A stretch of 40,154 nucleotides of DNA from SVEL01 sp045126475 (GTDB lineage Bacteria > Bacillota > Clostridia > Lachnospirales > Lachnospiraceae): contig JBGVOL010000089.1 in NCBI GenBank assembly GCA_045126475.1, positions 1-40,154 on the forward strand. The letters are read 5' to 3'. Both the position numbers and the translations under genes were made by a program. The notes beneath the pieces are model-generated. The model saw only the letters and a list, made by a program, of their open reading frames with translations. It searched no databases and had not been told where the DNA came from. Positions 1-7,620 of this stretch are shown one piece after another; the first letter of the stretch is position 1, and each line of letters opens with the position of its first letter.

Positions 1-1151
1 CTCATATATATATTGCCGCTGCTGTCACCGAGAATTGCCTTGGAATAACAGAACTTTGATGTATCATCCATATCTACTGTTGTAATAACATGATACACAT
101 CATAATTTTCACATCCTGTAACATATATATCTTCCGGCTCAAGTTCTACACCGCATACCTTCGGTGCAAGAAGTTTCTTAGCCTCTTCTTCATCTCTCAG
201 GTTCTCTCCCACAGCACGATAATCTATATACTTTTCGGTAAATATATACAGATATCCGTCTGTCAGTCTGCATGAATCAAAATTTCCCTGAACAGTCAGA
301 CTATCCTTAAGCTTTATGTTGCTTCTGTCAGAAATATCATAAAATAATGCTGTTGCACCTCCGAATTCGTCAACATTTCTCGATGCAACGATAACAAGCG
401 TATCTTTGTAAACCAGCATTTCACATTGATATACAGCCATATCAATGTCATTATTTATGTTGTACTGACAAACCATTTCACTTTCTGAACCGTCCGCTTT
501 TACAATTTTTAAATAGTAATCATCTTCTGTTCTGCGTTTTGCGGATAAATAGTATATATACTCTCCGTCCGTCTTAACAACATCACCCTCTGCCACATTT
601 TCTGTTCTTACATTAGTATCGGAATAATCATTTAACTCTTCCTTATTTGAATTTGAGCCTGATTCTATAGCTGCATCAGTCGGTAATTCTCCTGCCCCTT
701 CTACGCTTTCAGCAATATCAAAATCAACATTAGAATAATATCTGTCATTCTCATTGTAGTCTACAATATACTCATTCAGTTCCTTGTAGCCTGAAAGTGT
801 CCTGAAACCACTGTTTTTATCTTCATCTCCCCTTATTATTTCAGCATGTTTAGTGTTCTCAAAAGCTGACCCTCCATCCGGGATATTTCTGTATGCCCCT
901 GTTGTCAGAAGCACAATTCCTGTTGCCGCTGCCACAGCCACTGTGGTAACTGCTCCCGTAATAATGCTTACTTTTCTCCTTCTATTGTTTTTACCCTTAT
1001 CAGATGTTTTTCTCTCCTCAAAACAGCCCTGCTTTTTCATCTCTTCTATATGCCTCATCATATTTTCCGGCTTTATCCCCTCGGGAATGTCCACTGCATC
1101 CGAATCAGCTTTGATTTTTTCTAACAAATCCTTATTTTCCAATTCATTCAT
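1..1151 (-). CDS. Membrane-anchored beta-propeller domain protein, C-terminally truncated by the window edge
   Basis: About 383 codons are visible; the gene runs off the left edge. It starts with ATG at 1151, overlapping the stop of the upstream sigma factor gene as ATGA, with GGAGG just before it, so the pair is probably translationally coupled. The N-terminal ~60 residues are charged and cytosolic, followed by one membrane segment at about 61-85. The outer part contains the block NVRTENVAEGDVVKTDGEY and repeated Y/L-D strands. This block is typical of the secreted 'beta propeller domain' family (PF09826 type) that I recall from Firmicutes. The position directly behind an ECF sigma gene suggests it is the sigma factor's membrane partner or a co-regulated envelope protein. 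A regulatory (anti-sigma) role is inferred, not shown. Confidence 0.75.
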   Translation of the reverse strand, partial: MNELENKDLLEKIKADSDAVDIPEGIKPENMMRHIEEMKKQGCFEERKTSDKGKNNRRRKVSIITGAVTTVAVAAATGIVLLTTGAYRNIPDGGSAFENTKHAEIIRGDEDKNSGFRTLSGYKELNEYIVDYNENDRYYSNVDFDIAESVEGAGELPTDAAIESGSNSNKEELNDYSDTNVRTENVAEGDVVKTDGEYIYYLSAKRRTEDDYYLKIVKADGSESEMVCQYNINNDIDMAVYQCEMLVYKDTLVIVASRNVDEFGGATALFYDISDRSNIKLKDSLTVQGNFDSCRLTDGYLYIFTEKYIDYRAVGENLRDEEEAKKLLAPKVCGVELEPEDIYVTGCENYDVYHVITTVDMDDTSKFCYSKAILGDSSGNIYM

Positions 1152-1669
1152 ACTCCTGCCTCCAATCTTTTTCTCAATTTTCCCAGTGCCCTTCTAAGCT
1201 TTGACCTGACCGTACTGCCCCTTAGTCCCAGTACAATGCCGACTTCATCACTTGTCATGCCTGCAACTGCGGAACATACCACAATAGTCTGTTCCTCGCC
1301 TGACAGGATACTCATTGCTCTCATAATGTCAGTTCTTTCAACTATCCGTCCCATGTCATCATGTCCGTCATCACATTCATCGCTCTGCTCTGTGTCATCC
1401 TGCCTTTTGTAATAATCGCGCATCTTCATTTTGCACTTTATGTTTAATATTTTCATTGCCCATGCCTTAAATGATGAGCTGTCCCTCAACCCTGATATAT
1501 ATCTGTACATATCGACTACAGCCTCGCTGACCGAATCTTCCGCATCTTCTTTATTTTTAAGAAGATAATATGCCATCCTGTACATATCCTCATATATCAT
1601 GGAATATAGCATCTCAAAGGACTTGTCGTCACCATTCTTAGCCATATTTACTAACTGTTCTGTATCCAT
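1148..1669 (-). CDS. ECF-type RNA polymerase sigma factor
   Basis: A 173-aa protein with sigma-70 region 2 in the first ~90 residues (acidic helix, then a YKRQ-type basic stretch) and region 4 near the C-terminus (LSGEEQTIVV, then a helix-turn-helix ending STVRSKLRRALGKLRKRL). The length fits ECF sigma factors, which redirect RNA polymerase to envelope or stress promoters. The start at 1669 (MDTEQLV) is preferred over an upstream ATG at 1711 because it follows the purine-rich AAGGGAAAAGAGGG. It is the first gene of a two-gene unit with the beta-propeller membrane protein, which overlaps its stop codon. A perfect palindrome lies upstream in the divergent intergenic region. Confidence 0.88.
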   Translation of the reverse strand: MDTEQLVNMAKNGDDKSFEMLYSMIYEDMYRMAYYLLKNKEDAEDSVSEAVVDMYRYISGLRDSSSFKAWAMKILNIKCKMKMRDYYKRQDDTEQSDECDDGHDDMGRIVERTDIMRAMSILSGEEQTIVVCSAVAGMTSDEVGIVLGLRGSTVRSKLRRALGKLRKRLEAGV

Positions 1670-1757
1670 ACCCTCTTTTCCCTTCAGCTGAATAATGATT
1701 TGTAAATGCATTTCTATATAATAAGTAACATATATTGGAAAAATTGTTGCAATTATT

Positions 1758-1779
1758 TTTTGGTACTATAGTACCAAAA
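1758..1779. promoter_or_regulatory. 22-bp perfect palindrome, candidate operator
   Basis: The half-site TTTTGGTACTA is followed immediately by its exact reverse complement. It sits between the divergent sigma factor gene (start 1669) and lipoprotein gene, 22 bp upstream of the lipoprotein -35 box. A site of this symmetry in a divergent promoter region is most simply a dimeric repressor or activator operator. The binding protein is not identifiable from the window. Confidence 0.5.
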
Positions 1780-1800
1780 TACAGTTTTACTCCAAACCGT

Positions 1801-1830
1801 TTGACTCTACTTATTCCGATATAGTATAAT
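1801..1830 (+). promoter_or_regulatory. Sigma-A type promoter for the lipoprotein gene
   Basis: TTGACT at 1801-1806 and TATAAT at 1825-1830 with an 18-bp spacer. Transcription would start near 1837 and run through AAGGAGG at 1865-1871. Confidence 0.6.
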
Positions 1831-1901
1831 ATCCTCATTATAAAGCGTGTTACATAACTAATGTAAGGAGGATTTTCAATGAAGAAGAAAACATTCTGTC
1901 T

Positions 1902-2624
1902 ATGGTGTTATGCCTTATCCTTGGCTTAACAGCCTGTGGCAGCAGCGACACCGAAAAGGAAACCGTATCCGATACAACAGGTAAGCAGGATACAACGGCT
2001 ATGACGCCCGAAACAACTACGGAGACTTTGACCACTACAAAGTCTGAAAACACTACAGTGTCTGAAAGCGCTTCCGAAACGGAAAGCACTACAGTATCTG
2101 AGACAACCACAGAACCGGAGACCACTACGGAACCAGAGACCACCACAGAGCCTGCAAAGACTTATGATGTATATGTAAATGGTGTCGGTTATGACAAGGG
2201 TGTTACCTTGGAATTTAAAATAACACTTACCGCACCTGACAAAGAGTTCACAAGCTGTTGTCCTTCCATCAATGTCTTCATGGAAGGTGTAACAGGTTAT
2301 GATCAGATTTCAGCCGCTGCCGAAATTGACCCAAACTATGATTCAATCAATCCAATTCTCATTAACAATGTGGCTGATATGAATTGCGACTTAGATTATC
2401 CTTCATTCTGGGGATATTTTGACTTACTTGCAAAATGGGAGTCTCCAAACGCAGAACCTCTTGATATAACAAACGGGGTGTATCTGTACTCTCCGAGAAT
2501 CACATTTAAAGAGGCAGGTAACTACACTGTTACCGTCACATCAGGAAACGGCGACGCAGATTTAAAAGATGAATTTGCAAAATATGACAACTGTTTCACA
2601 TTTACTGTGACGGAAGTAAAATAA
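1902..2624 (+). CDS. Thr/Glu-rich secreted lipoprotein with a frameshifted start
   Basis: The longest frame gives 240 aa starting at an ATG (1902) with no ribosome site. It begins inside a lipoprotein signal: hydrophobic MVLCLILGL followed by the lipobox LTAC-G, so Cys12 would be lipidated. A strong AAGGAGG lies 7 bp before another ATG at 1879 (MKKK...), but that frame stops after 16 codons. Adding one A to the AAAA run at 1888-1891 would join the two frames into a normal signal peptide (MKKKNILS-MVLCLILGL-TACG). After the lipobox comes a low-complexity linker with repeated TTTEPE units (about residues 45-85), then a ~150-aa extracellular domain of unknown function. The break may be a real inactivating or phase-variable deletion, or a sequencing error. 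Confidence 0.75.
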   Translation: MVLCLILGLTACGSSDTEKETVSDTTGKQDTTAMTPETTTETLTTTKSENTTVSESASETESTTVSETTTEPETTTEPETTTEPAKTYDVYVNGVGYDKGVTLEFKITLTAPDKEFTSCCPSINVFMEGVTGYDQISAAAEIDPNYDSINPILINNVADMNCDLDYPSFWGYFDLLAKWESPNAEPLDITNGVYLYSPRITFKEAGNYTVTVTSGNGDADLKDEFAKYDNCFTFTVTEVK

Positions 2625-2657
2625 TACAAGCTTTATAATTGAGATTTCAAAAGATAC

Positions 2658-2700
2658 AGGCAGTTATTCGAAAATCACGAATAACTGCCTCTTCGTTTAT
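2658..2700 (+). terminator. Rho-independent terminator after the lipoprotein gene
   Basis: AGGCAGTTATTCG (2658-2670) pairs perfectly with CGAATAACTGCCT (2678-2690), a 13-bp stem with a 7-nt loop, followed by a T-rich stretch. It lies 34 bp after the lipoprotein stop and between convergent genes, so it may serve both. Confidence 0.75.
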
Positions 2701-2721
2701 CTCCCCACCGGGAAAAAGTTT

Positions 2722-3654
2722 TTAATTTTCTAATATGTTTATAAGTTCATTAAACCGTGTCTCGTCAATCTTGACACGTACCCCCGGTACCCCTTCAAAT
2801 CTGACATAACCGCCTTCATATAATCTGAAATGAAGCACTATACCGTTATTCATTTCAAGATATAAGTGATATATCTGATTTAAACTGTACATATTAGTCT
2901 CATTACCATCAACACTTATTAGAGAACCACTGTTCAATGCATCAACAAATGAATCAATAATATTCATGTCCTGACTGTTGACGTTATGATAACCCTCACC
3001 GTAATTCCATTCTTTATCATTCTGGTAATACGCCTGCACATAATTACCCTTCAAATGCAGTCTCTCCTCAAATAAATCAGAACTTTGATAAAGAGTAATT
3101 CCGTTGTCATTATAAAAGATGCTGACTGCCCCCTCTGCATCCTTCATGCAGAGCACAAACTCCTTATCATACCCATTGACTGAATAGAAGTCACCTTCGA
3201 TGCTGCCTGCAAAGTCAACATAACCGTCCTTTGGTGTCCACTCGTCAATCATTCCAGTTGAGGTGCCAAGATATTCACCTACGATTTCATCACTTATATT
3301 GCCATACTCTCCAAAAGATATATAAACTCGCCCCTCATAGATAAAAAATGCCAGCATATCCATTTCCACTCCGTCGTTCTTTGCCAGATAGACCTCCCTT
3401 TTAGGAATGGTAATACCATTATCACCATTGGTACTAATGCTGCTTGTTTCCTGTATGGCATCATTCTTACTTTCAGTAATATCTCCCTCATCTGTTCCGG
3501 CATTCCATATCCCCACTCCAATCAATACTGCGAGACAGCCTACAGACACAGTCGAAACAATCTTTGCAATATTCTGCCTCCTGTGCTTTTGTTTCACTTC
3601 ATATTCTCCGATTCGACGAATTACATCATCCGCCATTTCATTATAATTCTTCAT
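2722..3654 (-). CDS. Single-pass membrane protein, probable anti-sigma partner of the adjacent ECF factor
   Basis: 310 aa from ATG 3654 (MKNYNEMADDVIRRI), which has AGGAGGG 8 bp upstream and overlaps the end of the sigma factor gene by 14 bp. A longer frame to 3711 exists but lacks a ribosome site. A ~27-residue basic cytosolic part precedes one membrane segment at about 28-52 (IVSTVSVGCLAVLIGVGIW), and a ~255-residue outer domain follows. I do not recognise the outer domain. The arrangement (ECF sigma, then a short cytosolic segment, one TM and a sensor domain) is that of an anti-sigma factor. No zinc-binding HxxxCxxC motif is visible, so it is not a classical ZAS-type anti-sigma. Confidence 0.7.
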   Translation of the reverse strand: MKNYNEMADDVIRRIGEYEVKQKHRRQNIAKIVSTVSVGCLAVLIGVGIWNAGTDEGDITESKNDAIQETSSISTNGDNGITIPKREVYLAKNDGVEMDMLAFFIYEGRVYISFGEYGNISDEIVGEYLGTSTGMIDEWTPKDGYVDFAGSIEGDFYSVNGYDKEFVLCMKDAEGAVSIFYNDNGITLYQSSDLFEERLHLKGNYVQAYYQNDKEWNYGEGYHNVNSQDMNIIDSFVDALNSGSLISVDGNETNMYSLNQIYHLYLEMNNGIVLHFRLYEGGYVRFEGVPGVRVKIDETRFNELINILEN

Positions 3655-4198
3655 AGATAAAGCCCTCCTTTTCAAGTTCTGCTTTAAGCGACAGTCTTGC
3701 TCTGTATACAAGGGTTTCTATATTGTGGACTGATTTTTTCATCACCATTGCTACATCTTTATTGCTGAAATTTTCAAAATAAATAAGCCATAATATCTGT
3801 CTGTATTCCGGTTTCAGCTTACGAAGCGCCTTGTGAACAATTATCTTTCTTTCCTCCTTTATGTAGGATTTTTCAAGACCTTCTTCATCAGCCGTAAGTT
3901 CCTCACACTCATCAATCGATACGCACTCGACCTTGGAATTTCGTCTCATATAATCAATCGCTACATTTCTTCCAATGACATAAAGCCATGTTCTGAAAGA
4001 AGATTTCCCCTTATCCTTAGGCTTCTTTGTTCCAAGCTTCACGAATGTATCCTCTGCAAGTTCCTCTGCTATATGGATATCATTAGTAAAACTGTTGAGG
4101 TAAAAAATCAATCCGTCCTTATAATCCCTTATGATTTCTACAATGCCGCTCTCATCACCATCAAGGAAACGGCGGTAGCTACTTGCACCGTTATCCAT
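3641..4198 (-). CDS. ECF-type RNA polymerase sigma factor
   Basis: 185 aa, starting at MDNGASSYRRF with AAAGGAGC 8 bp upstream. Region 2 is clear: FTNDIHIAEELAEDTFVKL, then FRTWLYVIGRNVAIDYMRR, the aromatic/basic block used in -10 recognition. Region 4 (LKPEYRQILWLIYFENFSNKD, then a helix ending ETLVYRARLSLK) contacts the -35 element. It is co-transcribed with the overlapping membrane protein gene (2722-3654), its probable anti-sigma. It is a different subfamily from the ECF factor at 1148-1669, so the window has two independent sigma/membrane pairs. Confidence 0.92.
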   Translation of the reverse strand: MDNGASSYRRFLDGDESGIVEIIRDYKDGLIFYLNSFTNDIHIAEELAEDTFVKLGTKKPKDKGKSSFRTWLYVIGRNVAIDYMRRNSKVECVSIDECEELTADEEGLEKSYIKEERKIIVHKALRKLKPEYRQILWLIYFENFSNKDVAMVMKKSVHNIETLVYRARLSLKAELEKEGFIYEEL

Positions 4199-4279
4199 TG
4201 AATTGCTCCTTTCCGAAAGTTATTTTTTGTCCTTTCACTTATTACACGAGCATTGATTGCAAAACCTCACAGTAGGTTT

Positions 4280-5494
4280 TTATCTTTTTTTCCATCGGTA
4301 ATACTCATGAACCAGACTTTTATATCCCCAGCTTTTCAGTTGCTCATATGTTATGCGGTAGTTGCCCTTATAATGTCTTCCTGTAACAATATATCTTATG
4401 TACTCCTGCATATACTCATCGATCTCCTTAAGGCTTTTATCCGTTGTAATGTTTGGAAAGAACCAACGGCACCATGTGAAATCATCCTCATTCCATTCCA
4501 TGCTGCTGCCGCCGTAAAACTTCCTGTTCATTGCATTGATAAATCCAATTGCCGCCTTATCGGAAGTAAGTCCTTTGCTCCTCTGCCATCTTCTGAGTGC
4601 GTCTGATTTCCTCTTTATCTTGGCTTTGAGCTTTCTCATGGTATTGGCTGATAAATCAATGGTTCCGTTATCATAAGAAAAACCAAGGAATTCAAAGGGT
4701 TCAAAGGGTTTTGTTATGGTTACTTTTGAAGTATTTATGGTGAGTCTGTTTTCCCTTATCTTTTCATAGAAACTTTCCATAAGTTCATTAAGCTCTGCCT
4801 CTGTGTCCGCAAACATCAGTATGTCATCGGAATATCTGAAATACGGTACTTTCCTTTCTTCAAAAAACTTATCGACATCAGCAAGATACACGTTGGCAAA
4901 AAACGGTGAGCATGGCATACCTGCCATGGCACCATGCTTCTCTGTTATTATATTTCCGTTGTCATAAACCCGGTCTTCCCATAATATCTTCTCAAACAGA
5001 TTAAAAAGTTCTGTATCCCTCTCTTTTACAAATGCCATCTTTTCGAGCAGTAATTCAACATCAACAGAATTAAAATAATTGCTTATATCTGCCTTAAAAC
5101 AATACTTAGAGGCAAAACTTTTATTTCCCTTAAATCTTCCGATTGCATCCTTCACTCCGTAACCCCTACGGAAGGAATAACAGCCTTTCCCAAACAGCTC
5201 ATCAAACCTGTACAGGTTAAAGGCAATGAATTTAAGTATAATATTCTCCTCCCCGTCAAAGGAATAAACTATACGTTTCTTATCTGTTCCCTCTTTGTTG
5301 ACAGTCATCTTATGAGGATAATCTGCGGGAAACTGCTTCTTCTTAATCATGCTGTAATAATACTCATACCTTCTGCCTTCGATAAATTCCGTAAGTGCTT
5401 TTTCCTCACTGTCTGTGAGGCTGTCATTATTCTTCTTATATAATAAAAAATCCAACCACTGTGAATGGTTGTTTATGCTTTCAATAACAGACAT
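4280..5494 (-). CDS. Stand-alone reverse transcriptase (RNA-directed DNA polymerase)
   Basis: 404 aa from ATG 5494 (MSVIESINN), chosen because GGGAGAG precedes it; an open frame extends to 5596 through the structured leader. The RT fold is clear: KADISNYF (catalytic D136), GMPCSPFFANVYL (finger/palm motif, ~192-204), YSDDIL (catalytic Asp pair at 223-224) and EFLGFSY (~268-273). There is no maturase X/HNH region, so it is not a complete group II intron protein. The DGR-type SQ motif is absent and the box is YSDD, not the retron YADD. About 120 C-terminal residues (rich in W and Y, including FTWCRWFFP and IVTGRHYKGNY) form a domain I cannot name. Possible roles are phage defence (DRT/Abi/retron-like) or a domesticated RT. 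The leader carries a 15-bp long-range inverted repeat. Confidence 0.92.
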   Translation of the reverse strand: MSVIESINNHSQWLDFLLYKKNNDSLTDSEEKALTEFIEGRRYEYYYSMIKKKQFPADYPHKMTVNKEGTDKKRIVYSFDGEENIILKFIAFNLYRFDELFGKGCYSFRRGYGVKDAIGRFKGNKSFASKYCFKADISNYFNSVDVELLLEKMAFVKERDTELFNLFEKILWEDRVYDNGNIITEKHGAMAGMPCSPFFANVYLADVDKFFEERKVPYFRYSDDILMFADTEAELNELMESFYEKIRENRLTINTSKVTITKPFEPFEFLGFSYDNGTIDLSANTMRKLKAKIKRKSDALRRWQRSKGLTSDKAAIGFINAMNRKFYGGSSMEWNEDDFTWCRWFFPNITTDKSLKEIDEYMQEYIRYIVTGRHYKGNYRITYEQLKSWGYKSLVHEYYRWKKR

Positions 5495-5516
5495 TTCTCT
5501 CTCCCTGAAATAAAAA

Positions 5517-5662
5517 AGAGGAAAGAGAAAATAGCTTTGAAGCGATAAAAGCCGTGCTTTATCGCACAAGACTGAACATTCCCTCACTACCTGCAAAGTG
5601 TATATATAAGGAATGCTTCATCCGCCACAGGTGCAACATGAAATTGCTTTTCTCTTTCCTTT
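5517..5662 (-). ncRNA. Structured leader of the reverse transcriptase, candidate template or guide RNA
   Basis: In transcript direction a polypurine arm (5662-5648, core GGAAAGAGAAAA) pairs with a later arm (5531-5517, core TTTTCTCTTTCC): about 15 bp with one G-U, enclosing ~116 nt. Inside are a nested hairpin (CATTCC...GGAATG enclosing CACT...AGTG, about 5615-5574) and an 8-bp hairpin GCGATAAA/TTTATCGC (about 5565-5542). The region ends 22 nt before the RT start codon. The arrangement resembles retron a1/a2 repeats around msr-msd upstream of an RT, but this RT lacks clear retron motifs. No other function is evident. It could also be a simple attenuator. Confidence 0.35.
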
Positions 5663-5687
5663 AACAAAATGGCTTTCGCCTATGAAA

Positions 5688-6140
5688 TTATCCAAATATC
5701 TCTTTTCTCAAACGCTCTGAAATATAGCTTGTCTCGTTTGGAAGATGTGCAAAGAAATTCATATGAGGAATTCCTCTGTTTACTGCTGCTTCCTTTGCAA
5801 GTCTAAAACGCTTTAACCTGTAATCGTTTCTGTTTGATATTACATTTATCATTGCCACAGGAGCACCATTCTTATACATACCGTAACTGTAATCTACTGC
5901 ACCCGGCTCTGCAAACATCTCTGACGATGGCACATTCTGTCTAAGCTCATACTCACTGTATTCATTTGCCACAACCTGCTCAAGTCTTGCACGAAGGCCT
6001 GCCTCTCCCGTAAGTGTTACATTTTCTGATTTTCCTGACAATGAACTGCTGCCACCCATAACACTGTCCATAGCCTTGTCCACCATACCCGATACAAATT
6101 TCTTTGCTTCCTTCTTAAATAAATTATCTAAAAAGCCCAT
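5688..6140 (-). CDS. Conserved-looking 150-aa protein of unknown function, upstream of the RT
   Basis: Starts at MGFLDNLFKKEA with AAGGAG upstream. The first ~45 residues are a charged helix plus a Gly/Ser linker, like the N-terminus of small soluble Firmicutes proteins of unknown function. The ~100-residue C-terminal part has a strand-turn-strand (VDYSYGMYKNGAPVAMINVI) followed by a helix (YRLKRFRLAKEAAVNRGI) and a strand (HMNFFAHL). That order recalls the core of PD-(D/E)XK nuclease-like folds, but the E-x-K position reads M-I-N, so an active nuclease is unlikely. It ends about 194 bp before the RT, and the structured leader lies between them. I do not recognise the family. Confidence 0.75.
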   Translation of the reverse strand: MGFLDNLFKKEAKKFVSGMVDKAMDSVMGGSSSLSGKSENVTLTGEAGLRARLEQVVANEYSEYELRQNVPSSEMFAEPGAVDYSYGMYKNGAPVAMINVISNRNDYRLKRFRLAKEAAVNRGIPHMNFFAHLPNETSYISERLRKEIFG

Positions 6141-6154
6141 ATTTTTCCTTCTCC

Positions 6155-6433
6155 TTATTTCTCATAAAATCCATGTTTGCTATATAAAGCCCACTTTAAA
6201 TACATTTCTTGATAATTATTTTTAATAAACGACTGTATTTTTCTTATCTCTCTATCATTAAGAATTCCTTTATTTTGCAATATACTATCACCATTATCTT
6301 TAACAAAGAATTTCGCAGAACCTGCCTCAGTAAGTTTTCTATCGCTGGCATGTACATGCATACATTCAATAACACAGCAAGATGTAAAATACAGATAAAA
6401 TCCGGCTACTTTAAATTCATAGTATTTTGGCAT
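6155..6433 (-). CDS. DUF4160 domain protein
   Basis: 92 aa beginning MPKYYEFKVAGFYLYFTS with the conserved core MHVHASDRKLTEAGSAKFF. This matches DUF4160 (PF13711), small proteins often found with a partner gene and suspected to be part of toxin-antitoxin-like modules. The C-terminal ~40 residues form a helical segment (IRKIQSFIKNNYQEMYLKWA). The start is 2 bp after the stop of the upstream 73-aa gene, so it is the last gene of a three-gene cassette (6978 to 6155). Function is unproven; the DUF4160 assignment is from memory of the family's motif. Confidence 0.85.
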   Translation of the reverse strand: MPKYYEFKVAGFYLYFTSCCVIECMHVHASDRKLTEAGSAKFFVKDNGDSILQNKGILNDREIRKIQSFIKNNYQEMYLKWALYSKHGFYEK

Positions 6434-6434
6434 C

Positions 6435-6656
6435 TTACTCCTCCATCAAAACCATATTTCTCTCGTAATATTTTTTTACAATACCAATTTCTATATCATC
6501 CATACTTGTTTCAAGGACTTTACCATTTTTATCCATATATATCGATTTTTTATCATTATTAAGATTTAAAACTCTTATATTTTCATTATCTTTTGTAAAT
6601 GCATATCCATTAACAATCATATCTGCACTATCAGCAACTTCTAATATATTACTCAT
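6435..6656 (-). CDS. Small acidic protein, middle gene of the DUF4160 cassette
   Basis: 73 aa from ATG 6656 (MSNILEVADSADMI). An ATG two codons earlier is also possible. The start overlaps the stop of the upstream gene by 8 bp and the stop is next to the DUF4160 start, so the three genes are translationally coupled. The sequence reads as a small beta-rich domain (YAFTKDNENIRVLNLNN, then SIYMDKNGKVLETSMDDIEI) with a charged helical tail. I do not recognise a named family with certainty. Tight coupling suggests a complex or antitoxin-like role with its neighbours (inference). Confidence 0.75.
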   Translation of the reverse strand: MSNILEVADSADMIVNGYAFTKDNENIRVLNLNNDKKSIYMDKNGKVLETSMDDIEIGIVKKYYERNMVLMEE

Positions 6657-6978
6657 AAACAACCCTCACCTTCTTAATCTTCTCAACAAATTCATCTGCG
6701 TCTATATAAAGTTTCTCTAATATTGGCACTAAATCAATATACTCTTCTTCCGGTTTTTCATTATGTGCGTATTTCGCCATAACTACCAGATATCCCTTAT
6801 CCCATTCTTTTACTTCTGTATATCTTTCAAGTGAATATGGTGCCTGAAAACGAATAATATAGTCTGCATATTTAAAAACTGTATAATTACGGTCACTACT
6901 TAAATATGCTTCTTCAAGCAGTACCGGTTCTTCTATATCTTCACCCTGCACAATATAATCCATATTTTTTTCTTCCAT
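6649..6978 (-). CDS. Hypothetical protein, first gene of the DUF4160 cassette
   Basis: 109 aa from ATG 6978 (MEEKNMDYIVQGED), which follows a GAGAGG ribosome site; the open frame continues to 7089 without one. The protein is acidic, with alternating strands (NYTVFKYADYIIRFQAPYS, then GYLVVMAKYA) and a C-terminal helix (IDADEFVEKIKKVRV). Its stop overlaps the next start by 8 bp. It has no recognised catalytic motif. Together with the two downstream genes it forms an isolated AT-rich module next to the rlmH end, the kind of place where toxin-antitoxin or defence modules accumulate. Confidence 0.75.
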   Translation of the reverse strand: MEEKNMDYIVQGEDIEEPVLLEEAYLSSDRNYTVFKYADYIIRFQAPYSLERYTEVKEWDKGYLVVMAKYAHNEKPEEEYIDLVPILEKLYIDADEFVEKIKKVRVVYE

Positions 6979-7124
6979 ACAGAGACCTCTCTTTCTTAAA
7001 CATTTTTTATATCCTCTCGTCCTTTTACAGCGATTCCATTCTATCGCCTTCAAAACCAAACCACTATAGCAATCTTTATTATAAATCAATCAATTAGCTT
7101 TATCAAACATTTTTCTGTTTTTGT

Positions 7125-7541
7125 TTATCTATGGTACGGTTCTCCATAACATATCCAAGTGAGTTTTTTTGCAGAAATAGTCCAGTTTTCATCCCATAAA
7201 GTTTGTACTACCTCATTTCTAAACTTCATTATTTATCTATTTCTTGACTGTCCATAAAAGCAATTTGAAGTAATAAAACGAATTAATTTATTTTTATCTT
7301 GTTTCATCACATCAAAAAAATAATTATAATGTAATTCTATTACACCACTATTTATCTCAACGTAATCTTTATCGTTTTCAGATAGTGATAAACCATTAAT
7401 TTCTTTGTCTTCTTTGATAAGAAATTCAAAATTTATATTACACTGTTTTTCAGGCATATACTCCTTTACAAGTTCCTGACATTGATTATATATATGATGC
7501 GCTCGTTTACTTATATCTTCTACTAATATTTTATCTATCAT
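7125..7541 (-). pseudogene. Gene interrupted by an in-frame TAA (107 + 34 residues)
   Basis: The upstream part starts at ATG 7541 (MIDKILVEDISKRAHH) with GAGGAG 7 bp before it and runs 102 aa to TAA at 7233-7235. The same frame continues after the stop (ATA, then ATG at 7229) for another 34 codons to TAA at 7125-7127, ending with ICYGEPYHR. One nonsense codon therefore seems to split a ~138-aa gene. The N-terminal part is helical with several His/Tyr; I do not recognise the family. The terminal EPYHR and its DNA (TACGGTTC on the plus strand) resemble the end of rlmH, EPYHK, 544 bp away. Confidence 0.55.
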
Positions 7542-7620
7542 CACATGTCTCCTCATTAAACATAGTATAAAACTATAATAGTTGTAATATATTAAAAATC
7601 GACTTTCTATGGATTAATAT

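Noticed and set aside
853..1197. Hydrophobic plus-strand frame opposite the beta-propeller gene
   Set aside because: It is a shadow of the minus-strand gene, which has family motifs and a coupled start.
4280..5494. Group II intron or diversity-generating retroelement
   Set aside because: No maturase domain, no recognisable intron RNA ends, no DGR SQ motif and no template/variable repeat pair seen nearby.
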